A stretch of 64,000 nucleotides of DNA. Source: CAZCEC01 sp964497615 (lineage in GTDB: Bacteria; Chloroflexota; Anaerolineae; Anaerolineales; UBA6663). Below the pieces are notes generated by a model. That model made no database searches. It saw only the letters and a program-made list of their open reading frames with translations, and had not been told where the DNA came from. Positions 34,540 through 42,110 of this stretch are shown here, piece by piece. The DNA is taken from contig CAZCEC010000017.1 of the NCBI GenBank assembly GCA_964497615.1, positions 42,775 through 106,774 of the forward strand, written 5' to 3'. Each line of letters begins with the position of its first letter. The stretch's first letter is position 1. A program made the position numbers and the translations under genes.

Positions 34540-34541
34540 GG

Positions 34542-34802
34542 CTAGTCGGGGTCGTACAACGCTTCGCTATCGGCCGCGGCATCGCCACCCAGAGAGGCGG
34601 TACCGGTGAGCCGGTCGAGCGCGTCCCAACTCACCACGCGGGTTGGATATTGATATTTGCGCTTCGAGCCACGCCGGGCACCTGAACGCTGCCGGGTGCT
34701 AACGGTCACCCACACCTCCGCGCCTTCGGGCAAGTCCAGCCGCTGTCGCAGCTTCAAGGTCCCCTTGGAATATTGCGCTGGCACATCGGCAAATTCAGTC
34801 AT
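34542..34802 (-). CDS. DUF104/AF2212-like antitoxin, copy A
   Basis: 86 residues from an internal ATG at 34802. VPAQYSKGTLKLRQRLDLPEGAEVWVTV is the DUF104 beta-barrel signature (antitoxins of PIN toxins); the C-terminal part with LTGTASLGGDAAADSEALYD is the likely toxin-binding tail. The frame continues upstream into an AbiEi fragment, making an apparent 150-residue fusion, but that part is decayed. A partial second copy with nearly the same C-terminus ends the window. Confidence 0.65.
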   Translation of the reverse strand: MTEFADVPAQYSKGTLKLRQRLDLPEGAEVWVTVSTRQRSGARRGSKRKYQYPTRVVSWDALDRLTGTASLGGDAAADSEALYDPD

Positions 34803-35245
34803 TTCGCCATCCAGCCTAATCTTATTACGATACTTGATGCAATCGGCCACCGTCTCCGCCGGTGTGGTGATTTGGGTGGGCACCCCTTCAAACCGATGGG
34901 TCTGAGTGCCGGCTGCCAGCGCCCGATCGGAAAAACGGACCACCCGCAGCGGCAGGTCCGCGATTGCGGGCCGGCGCGGCTTAAGATCAATCACGATTCA
35001 GCCTTGGCTGGCGCGTGGGTCCTCCGGTCGATGAAGCGTGTAGCCGGCAAGGGACAGATATCGGCCGGAGACAATCGCCCAGCGACCTGTGTGAAGGTGG
35101 AATGTTCGCTGATTTCGGTGTCAGGCAGCCAGTACGGTCCCCGACCGGTGCGTGTGAGCCCGCCTCGCTCGACCAGACGGCATGGGTGCTCCCGTGGAAT
35201 ACCCTGGGCATTACGAACACGGGCGCGTAACAGGGCAAGCACCAT
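34803..35245 (-). pseudogene. AbiEi-family antitoxin remnant
   Basis: One frame reads IPREHPCRLVERGGLTRTGRG and LPDTEISEHSTFTQVAGRLS, the winged-helix N-terminus of AbiEi antitoxins; near 34990 it changes frame to LPLRVVRFSDRAL and TPAETVADCIKYRNKI, the AbiEi core. It ends abruptly at KYRNKIRLDGE where the DUF104 antitoxin begins in the same frame. The rest of AbiEi and the AbiEii toxin are missing, so a deletion joined this locus to the DUF104/PIN pair. Confidence 0.7.
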
Positions 35246-35258
35246 TTCTCGCCGACCG

Positions 35259-35771
35259 TTAATGGGCTACGGTCTGTCCCCCCGGCCTACTCTGTCGCCT
35301 CGTCTGAATCATCGATGAATGTGTCGTCGTCGGAGTCTTCGGAAAGGCCATTTCCTCGTCTGCGGCCAGGGACCAGACGCGGCTGTACAGCTTTGCCGCG
35401 ACGTCGTCGAGAAGATTATCGCGATGCAGGAAGAGAGAGTGATTGTCGTCGGCGGCATACTCCAGGTAACCGTCCGTCTCTAGCCAGAGAAGGCGAAGCT
35501 CATGCTCTGGAAGGATCTTGAGCACGTCGCTACAAAATGATTCGATGGTCTCCACGTAGAATTCGAAGAGTATACTTTCTTGCCCTTGTACTTGATCCTT
35601 GTACTCCTCCCAGACGTCGGCCAGGCCGAGGTCGGGTGGTGCGGTGCGGCTTTCTGGCCCCAATGCCTTGATTTGGGCGACGACTTGCATGACGTAGTCC
35701 GCATATTTGTCATCGATGATCTGGCGCAGTTGTCGAGCTTTCATCAGGTGGTCTGCTAGGACAGAGCGCAA
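35259..35771 (-). CDS. Hypothetical protein, last gene of the defence array
   Basis: 170 residues from a TTG at 35771; an ATG at 35744 (MKARQLRQIIDDKYADYV) is an equally good start. The sequence is helical and acidic (DYVMQVVAQIKAL, ESILFEFYVETIESFCSDVL, LPEHELRLLWLETDGYLEY) with no motif I recognise. It follows the 156-residue gene by 24 bases on the same strand, so it is read with the array. Could be a small regulatory or immunity component. Confidence 0.6.
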   Translation of the reverse strand: MRSVLADHLMKARQLRQIIDDKYADYVMQVVAQIKALGPESRTAPPDLGLADVWEEYKDQVQGQESILFEFYVETIESFCSDVLKILPEHELRLLWLETDGYLEYAADDNHSLFLHRDNLLDDVAAKLYSRVWSLAADEEMAFPKTPTTTHSSMIQTRRQSRPGGQTVAH

Positions 35772-35795
35772 GATTTCAGCGCTTCAGGCGGTTGT

Positions 35796-36266
35796 TCAAT
35801 TAGGACGACCGACGCGATCCGCAAGCGCAATGACGGCGCGTAGAGTCGCGTTCACGGCTTTAGAGGTCCGGAATACTTGAGCGACATCCTCATCGAGCTC
35901 CACCGAAAGCGTTCGTGGCGGGGGTGGAGGCGGATCAAGCACCAGGGATGTGTTGCAGAATCGGTAGATTTCAACTCGATCAGCCTCTCGCGAGGCTTTT
36001 TCGATCAGAAGGGTACACAGCTTGGGGGAGTCACGCAATAGCCACTCCTCGACCAAGTGATCAAACTGGCCGGCCGAGAGCCCAAGGCGCCTGGCGAGCG
36101 CGTCGTGCAGTGTGGTTATGGTACGGCCGGTCCGCTTGGCGACAATCTCGGTTGCCTCACGCCGCAGGTCGGATAACCGCCGGCCAGTACGCCCGCCATC
36201 GTAACGCTGGCGAATTTCATCCAGGATGGCGAGCACATCGTGTGTCAGGCGGCCTGTGCGGCCCAT
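35796..36266 (-). CDS. Hypothetical protein with HTH-like N-terminus
   Basis: 156 residues. Residues 10-85 (LAILDEIRQRYDGGRTGRRL, then LRREATEIVAKRTGRTITTL and LGLSAGQFDHLVEEWLL) look like an all-helical DNA-binding domain; a PPPPPP linker leads to a short C-terminal helix pair. It starts 9 bases after the DUF499 stop. Probably a small component of the same system; function unknown. Confidence 0.65.
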   Translation of the reverse strand: MGRTGRLTHDVLAILDEIRQRYDGGRTGRRLSDLRREATEIVAKRTGRTITTLHDALARRLGLSAGQFDHLVEEWLLRDSPKLCTLLIEKASREADRVEIYRFCNTSLVLDPPPPPPRTLSVELDEDVAQVFRTSKAVNATLRAVIALADRVGRPN

Positions 36267-36275
36267 GACTATCTC

Positions 36276-39092
36276 CTATTCGGCTTCAAATCCCGCATCG
36301 TCGAAGCGGAGGGTGCGGGCGTTTTCGGTGACGGTGCGAACGAGATTGTCGGCGGCGCCATCAGGCAACCGGGCGTGGATTTCCAGAGTGACCTGCACGT
36401 CCGCGCCGCGCTGAGTGACAAAGTGATGAATGATTTCGTCGTAGATGCGGCCGGCGTCGCGCGAAACACGAGTCTCATCCAGATGCACGACACCGTGGAA
36501 TCGGCGAAGCCTTACCGGCTCGGCCGCAGTGCCCTCAGGGGGCGTTACCGTCTCAATGCCATTGCGGACTGTGTGACCCGGGCCTGGTTCGGCTGGCGAC
36601 ACATAGGTAGCCCCGGTGGCTATGGGAGTGCGGGCGGCGGCCGCGGCGGCATCGGCGTCAAGTTGCTTTTGGGCTGCGTCTGGCTGGACGAGGAGGCTGG
36701 CGTCGTCGAGGTGGACGGTGCTGGGTCCTCGGCCGAAGGCGAGCCCCTGATAGCGGCCTTCCTGGCTGATGGCGCCGGCGTAGGCGAAGTAGTCGGGGCT
36801 GCGCAGGCCTTCCTTGATGGCCTCTAGCAGCACGCCGCTATCGCGCAGACGCGGCAGGTAGACGTAGCGGCACAGGTAATCCCACAGCTTCTTGACGCCC
36901 AGGTGCGGCGCGTCCTTCCACAGCCAGCGGTCGAGCTCGATCTTGAGCAGGGCCGGCGACCAGCGGGTGATGAGCAGCTCGTCGCTGCGCAGCTTCTTGG
37001 CGGCCTTGAGCACGAAACTCTCGTTGCCGCCAGCGATGCGGACGGCCTGCCACTCCACGGGGTTGGTGCCTTCCTGGGTGGGGACGAGCAACCAGGCGTA
37101 GGCCTCGTGGATACGCAGATTGACTGTCTCGTCGCTGCGCTCCAGGTTCTGGGCGGCCTGGCGGCTCTGGTGGGCGTCAAGGTTGAGGGCCTCGACGTCG
37201 TCCACGATGGACTTCCAGGCCAGGTAGCGCCGCGTCTCCTGGTCCAGGCCGGCCAGCACGTCTTCATCGGGCGCAACGAAGACGAGCATGTTGGCATAGT
37301 TGCGGGGGCTGTTGCCGCGCTGGTGCAGCGTGTCAATGGCAGCCAACAGGGCGGAGTTGTCCTTGCGGGTGCGGTGGTAGGGGTAACCCGGCCCCAAGAC
37401 GACCAGCCGCGCTTCCTGCTCATCGGGGATGTCGGCGGTGTTGCTGAACAGGTGCACGGCGTGGAAGTCGGCCCGGTCGCGCACCAGGCGCAGGCGGCGC
37501 TCGATTTCGGCGTGGACGTCGTGCAGTTCCAGCCGGCTGGCGCGGTCTTCCATGGTGCGGCGCAGATTGGGCTGGGTGTCGTACCAGTAGCGGCGATTGC
37601 CCTGGTAGAGGTAGGTGAGGCGATCGCCCAGGCGGCTGAGGGCGTCGTTGTAGACGGCCACCGGCTCGCCGGGCTGGGCCACACCAAGGCGCACGCGAAT
37701 GTCCTCAATGCCGCGCACATTCTGCTGGCGGACCGACGGCGCGCTGCCCAGGAAGACGGCGCGGGCCACCTTGCGGGCGGCCAGGTGAGCGCCCAGGCGC
37801 GGGTTGCCCTCGTCAATGCGGCGCGGCTCGGATCGGGGGCCGTCCACGTCGCGATCCACCACGGCGTCCCAGCCGTCAGGCAGGTAGCGGATAAGCTCCT
37901 CGCGCACGGCCTGGGCCTCAAGCGGGATGGAGCCCGGCACGATCATGGCGGCGCTGTCGCCGCGGGTCCACAGCTCGTGGATGACGGCGGCCATGAGGCG
38001 CAGCACGCCGCGGGTGCGCTGGAACTTCTCTAGCGTGCTCCAGTCGTCGTAGAGGCGGTCGAACAGCTCGGGGTGGATGGGATAGGCACTGCGCAGCCGG
38101 TCGAGGTAGCCCCCCTCGCGGCACTCGGGCGGGAAGTCGGCGGAGTCGCCGCCCGCGTACATGCGGCTGAACTCGCGGCAGGCGGTGTCGCGGGCGGCTT
38201 CGTCCTTGATGGTGCCGAACAGCCGGCGGCGGACGATCTCGAAGCCTTCTGAGGCGCCAACCGGCTTCCAGACTGCCTCCAAACGGCCAAAGGTGTGCTC
38301 CAAACGCGCCAGGGCCTCGCGCCCGGCCTGCCCGCCGATCTCAATATCGGACTCAGGGATGGAGGCAACGACGATGCTGGCCTGGCTGCGCTTGGCGGCC
38401 TCGGTGAGGGCCTGGACGAACGTCATGTTGGCGTCGAAGTTGCCAGCGGGCAAACCAGACACCCCATAAAGGTTGCGGCAGTAGGCCACCAGCTCGTCAA
38501 TGAGCACCACGCACGGGCCGTAGCGGTCGAACAGCTCGAGCAGGGTGCTGGCGCCCGGCGAGACGCCCTTCTTGTCTGCGTCGGCCACCCGGGCGTAGCC
38601 GTCACCTTCTGCAATCTGCGCCGCCAGCTCGCCCCACAGGGTGCGGACAGTGACGCCGCGGGTCTTGCGCTGCTTGGTCGCGTCCAGGTCGGTGCCGACG
38701 AGCACGGCCAGCCGAGCTTCGGGCAGGCGTTTGACCCCGGCCTGGCCGAGCACCTCCGGCACGCCGGCCAGCTTGCTGGCCGTGGTCTTGCCGCCCAGCA
38801 GGTGGTAAAGCGCCAGCATGGTATGGGTCTTGCCGCCGCCAAAGGCTGTCTTGAGTTGCACCACCGGCTCACCGCCGGTGCCGGCCGCACGGCGGATGGC
38901 GGTGGTGAGCAATAGCCGCATGCCTTCGGTGAGATAGGTCCGGCTAAAGAACTCCGCCGGGTCCTGGTACTCGGCCTCGGCGGAGCCGGCCAGTACGTCA
39001 GCCAGGTCGGCGGCGAATTCGGCCTGGCGGTAGCGGCCGGCGGCGACATCGGGGTGAGGGGTGACGACTTCGCGCCAGGGTTTAAGAGTCAT
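36276..39092 (-). CDS. DUF499-family P-loop ATPase
   Basis: 938 residues. Walker A is FGGGKTHT (residues 84-91) after LYHLLGG-type context; Walker B is CVVLIDELVAYCRNLYG (about 194-210). A long AAA-like body follows with a helical C-terminal region and a final beta-rich domain. DUF499 proteins are repeatedly found beside DUF1156 methylases and large helicases in predicted anti-phage islands; they are thought to be DNA-associated ATPases. Here it closes the large-protein part of the array, 13 bases after a small unknown gene. Individual biochemical role unknown. Confidence 0.85.
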   Translation of the reverse strand: MTLKPWREVVTPHPDVAAGRYRQAEFAADLADVLAGSAEAEYQDPAEFFSRTYLTEGMRLLLTTAIRRAAGTGGEPVVQLKTAFGGGKTHTMLALYHLLGGKTTASKLAGVPEVLGQAGVKRLPEARLAVLVGTDLDATKQRKTRGVTVRTLWGELAAQIAEGDGYARVADADKKGVSPGASTLLELFDRYGPCVVLIDELVAYCRNLYGVSGLPAGNFDANMTFVQALTEAAKRSQASIVVASIPESDIEIGGQAGREALARLEHTFGRLEAVWKPVGASEGFEIVRRRLFGTIKDEAARDTACREFSRMYAGGDSADFPPECREGGYLDRLRSAYPIHPELFDRLYDDWSTLEKFQRTRGVLRLMAAVIHELWTRGDSAAMIVPGSIPLEAQAVREELIRYLPDGWDAVVDRDVDGPRSEPRRIDEGNPRLGAHLAARKVARAVFLGSAPSVRQQNVRGIEDIRVRLGVAQPGEPVAVYNDALSRLGDRLTYLYQGNRRYWYDTQPNLRRTMEDRASRLELHDVHAEIERRLRLVRDRADFHAVHLFSNTADIPDEQEARLVVLGPGYPYHRTRKDNSALLAAIDTLHQRGNSPRNYANMLVFVAPDEDVLAGLDQETRRYLAWKSIVDDVEALNLDAHQSRQAAQNLERSDETVNLRIHEAYAWLLVPTQEGTNPVEWQAVRIAGGNESFVLKAAKKLRSDELLITRWSPALLKIELDRWLWKDAPHLGVKKLWDYLCRYVYLPRLRDSGVLLEAIKEGLRSPDYFAYAGAISQEGRYQGLAFGRGPSTVHLDDASLLVQPDAAQKQLDADAAAAAARTPIATGATYVSPAEPGPGHTVRNGIETVTPPEGTAAEPVRLRRFHGVVHLDETRVSRDAGRIYDEIIHHFVTQRGADVQVTLEIHARLPDGAADNLVRTVTENARTLRFDDAGFEAE

Positions 39093-39105
39093 TCTGCTTT
39101 ACCGC

Positions 39106-39558
39106 CTATGTTGGTGGATTATTGGCTGCGCGCTGTCCAGCATCAACCATGATATGGACGAACAGCTCCAGGCTGTCTTCCTCACCGTTTTCGAAGCGCT
39201 TATACACCTTGCCAATTGGATTACAGATCACGCCGCCAGCAGCCAGTGATAGCACAAACGGCGAGCCGAAGGCAGTCACATCATAACCGACATCGGAGGT
39301 GTTAACCCAGACTGCACCGCCGTGGATCACAATCAGTTGCCCGATGTAAGCGCCGATGCCAAACAATGCATTTCCAAAGGTTTCACGTGTGTGGCCAGCA
39401 TCCCGAAACACGTCCAGGAGCTTATCAACCCTGGCGGCGCTCGCTAACGAATAGTCGAGTCGGAAACCCTGTTGGCCCAAGAGTTCAGTCGCCTTATCTG
39501 CCAGCCTACGTAGCGCCCTTACGTCCACGCCGTTAGTCTGCTCACTCACAAGGATCAC
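39106..39558 (-). CDS. Hypothetical protein between helicase and DUF499 ATPase
   Basis: 150 residues, GTG start. RRLADKATELLGQQGFRLDY is helical; GNALFGIGAYIGQLIVIHGGAVWV and VLSLAAGGVICNPIGKVYKRFENG form a beta-rich core. No catalytic motif is visible and I do not recognise the family. It sits 35 bases after the HelD-like gene and 13 before the DUF499 gene. Possibly a late arrival or small immunity-type protein. Confidence 0.65.
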   Translation of the reverse strand: MILVSEQTNGVDVRALRRLADKATELLGQQGFRLDYSLASAARVDKLLDVFRDAGHTRETFGNALFGIGAYIGQLIVIHGGAVWVNTSDVGYDVTAFGSPFVLSLAAGGVICNPIGKVYKRFENGEEDSLELFVHIMVDAGQRAANNPPT

Positions 39559-39593
39559 TCATTATGACGAGTGGTATGCAAACCTTCGGCAGA

Positions 39594-42026
39594 TCATTGC
39601 AGCGCCTTCGCCAGCCCACCCACCGCGAAAACCTCTAACCGATGCAGTCCTCGCGTCAGCGCCACGTAGAGCAGCCGCCCGTCGAACTCTGTGGCGGCGT
39701 AGGTCTTGTCGTCAGCCTCGACGACCAACGCTGCTTCGAACTCCATGCCCTTAGCCAGATGGACCGGGAGCAGCACAGTCCCACCTTTGTAGTCGAAGTC
39801 CGGTGAGGTGGCCAGCGCAAAGTCGAATTCGGCTTCCTGCTGGAATTGCTCAAACAGCGCCTGGCATTGGGTGATGGTCTTGGCAATGATGGCGATGTTC
39901 TGGTGTCCATTGCGCTGGGCAGCCTTAACTGCCGCTGCGACTGCTTTGGGCAACTCTCCCGGCTGACGGAGGCGATGCACCGTGGGCTCTGGTCCATGCC
40001 GCTCGAAGGGTTCGGCCAGCGCGACCGTCTGGCCCCGAGGCGTGATTGCTTTCAGCACCTTGTTGGCGAATTGCGTGATCTCAAAGGTGCTGCGGTAGCT
40101 GCGGGTGATTTCGTGCAGATAGAATGGCTGGCTGGCCGCTAGAGCTGTCTGCACCTCGTCCCAACCTGACAGCCCGCGGTGGGCGTGGATGCCCTGCGCG
40201 AGATCGCCCAGGATGGTGAAGGCGCCGTTCCGCGAATAGCGCTGAATGGTTTCGAGTTGCAGGGGCGCGACGTCCTGAGCCTCATCAATGACCACGTGGT
40301 CATACAGACGAACAGGCACGCCATTCACCAAGGTGTGCAGGTAGTGGATGGCAGGCAGATCGGACAAATCCACCTCGGCCTCGTCTGGGGCATCGTCCTG
40401 CCGGAGCAGTTCCAGTTCCTTGGGCTTGAAAACGCCCTGGCTGGCTTGCTTCAGCAGGTCGGCATCGGACAGCAGGTGGTAGTAATCCTCGACCGGGTCA
40501 ACCGGAGGCCAATGGCGGCTCACGTCCCGGCCGATCTGCCGAGCCACCCGATCCAGCACCTGGCGGCGGGCGTCTTTCCCGAGCGCGTCGTCGCGCAGGC
40601 GGTTGGCCCGCAGCACAATCGGCTCGCCGCGGCGCTGCAAATGCGCCGCTAGTTCCAGCAAGCTCTCGCGACCCCGCCCCAGGCCGGCGGCTGCGCGGCG
40701 GCTGTCAAGCGCCTCATCCTGAGCCGTGGCGGCATACTTGGCGTAGGCCTCCATTCGCTCGGCCTCGGTCTGCATCTGCCGGGCGCCGTTGATGAACTTC
40801 TCGCCCTGGTCGGCCATCTCTTTAGCCCGTTTCTCGACCAACGTATCGTATTGGCCAGAGAGGCGGCCCCGCACCTGCTCGGCCAGCCGCTCCTGTTGGC
40901 GGGCCAGGGGCAGCGACTGGAGTGACTTCCAAATCGCCGTGATCTCAGGCTCTGAAATCGCGAGAGTCACTTCCAGCGGGCCGATTTTGGGATAGCTCAG
41001 GCCTTCGGGCGGAAAGGCCGGCTGGCGGCGTTGTTCCACAAATCTCTCAAGCAGTTGGCCCATGCGGCGCGAGGTCTTGAGCTGCGCGCGCCGGTAGTGG
41101 TCGGCCTTGGCATCGCGCGGCAAGGCCGGGTCGAGCACGGCCTCCAGGACGCGGTCGCGCGGGCGCACATCGGCCAGGTCCATTTGCTCCAGGGACCAGG
41201 CCTCCCAGGTGGTCTGCGGCAGGTCGTCAACGCCGAGGCCGGGCAGCACAGGGGCGATGTAGCTGAGGAACAGCCGGTTGGGGCCAAAGATGATGCAGCG
41301 CTCTGGCTTAAGTGCGCCGCCGCTGTTGTCTGGATAGAGCAGGAAGGCCAGCCGGTGCAGGGCGATAGTGGTCTTGCCGCTGCCGGCGACGCCTTGGATG
41401 ACGAGCACTTGGTCAGCGGGCGCGCGGATGAGCTCATCCTGCTGGGCCTGGATGGTGGCGACGATGTCGGCCAGGCGCGGGTCGCGGCGGGTAGCCAGGA
41501 TGCGGCGCAGGTACTCGTCCGGGTCGGTAATCTCAACCGCCGGCTGGCCCGGCTGCATTGGCCGAGCATCAAAAGCATCAGCGATCTCGATCAGCCGCTG
41601 CTGCTCGATACCCAGGTTGCGCTTGAGCAGATACTCACCATCAATGCGGCGGGTCTTGCCGTCCTCCACGACGTCATACCAGGCGGTGCCCGCCCGGGCC
41701 TGGTAAAACAGCTTGGCCAACGGCGCGCGCCAATTGATCACTCGAGTTCCGCGATGCTCAAATCCTTCCCGGCCAATGTAATGCTCGCTCGGTTGGGACT
41801 CACCCCGCTGCTGAAAGTCCACTCGGCCGAAATAGGGCTCGGGCAGACTCTGCTCAAGCTCATCCGCGCGCTTCGCAAAGTGGGCCTTGAGCACTTGTGA
41901 GGTATGGGCATCGGCGCCGCCAGCTGGCCGGGTGCGCAAGTCGTCAATCTTGTCAACCAGCGCCTCAATCGTTTGGTCCAGCCGGACTTGCTCGTGTGGA
42001 TAGTCTGGATGAGCTTGTGCCTGCAT
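39594..42026 (-). CDS. HelD/UvrD-like SF1 helicase
   Basis: 810 residues. The N-terminal coiled coil (residues 10-65) and the YFGRVDF...YIGREGF...VINWRAPLAKLFYQA stretch (66-110) are characteristic of the HelD branch. Walker A is VIQGVAGSGKTT (209-220), Walker B VVIDEAQDVAPLQ, motif III ILGDLAQGIH, motif VI YVALTRGLHRL. Housekeeping HelD recycles stalled RNA polymerase; relatives occur in defence islands. Inside this array it may act as the motor that removes transcription or replication complexes, or it may be an inserted passenger (84 bases separate it from the methylase gene). Confidence 0.82.
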   Translation of the reverse strand: MQAQAHPDYPHEQVRLDQTIEALVDKIDDLRTRPAGGADAHTSQVLKAHFAKRADELEQSLPEPYFGRVDFQQRGESQPSEHYIGREGFEHRGTRVINWRAPLAKLFYQARAGTAWYDVVEDGKTRRIDGEYLLKRNLGIEQQRLIEIADAFDARPMQPGQPAVEITDPDEYLRRILATRRDPRLADIVATIQAQQDELIRAPADQVLVIQGVAGSGKTTIALHRLAFLLYPDNSGGALKPERCIIFGPNRLFLSYIAPVLPGLGVDDLPQTTWEAWSLEQMDLADVRPRDRVLEAVLDPALPRDAKADHYRRAQLKTSRRMGQLLERFVEQRRQPAFPPEGLSYPKIGPLEVTLAISEPEITAIWKSLQSLPLARQQERLAEQVRGRLSGQYDTLVEKRAKEMADQGEKFINGARQMQTEAERMEAYAKYAATAQDEALDSRRAAAGLGRGRESLLELAAHLQRRGEPIVLRANRLRDDALGKDARRQVLDRVARQIGRDVSRHWPPVDPVEDYYHLLSDADLLKQASQGVFKPKELELLRQDDAPDEAEVDLSDLPAIHYLHTLVNGVPVRLYDHVVIDEAQDVAPLQLETIQRYSRNGAFTILGDLAQGIHAHRGLSGWDEVQTALAASQPFYLHEITRSYRSTFEITQFANKVLKAITPRGQTVALAEPFERHGPEPTVHRLRQPGELPKAVAAAVKAAQRNGHQNIAIIAKTITQCQALFEQFQQEAEFDFALATSPDFDYKGGTVLLPVHLAKGMEFEAALVVEADDKTYAATEFDGRLLYVALTRGLHRLEVFAVGGLAKALQ

Positions 42027-42110
42027 CGCGTTCGCCCGTATTGAATGTCCCCTTGGGCTTCCTCAGTTCTGTCGGTCCCTGATCTCAGCTGTTTCCCGTA
42101 GCTCCAGTAC

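Noticed and set aside
34542..34994. A genuine 150-residue AbiEi-DUF104 fusion antitoxin
   Set aside because: The AbiEi part is truncated at both ends and frame-disrupted upstream, so the chimera is more likely a deletion product.
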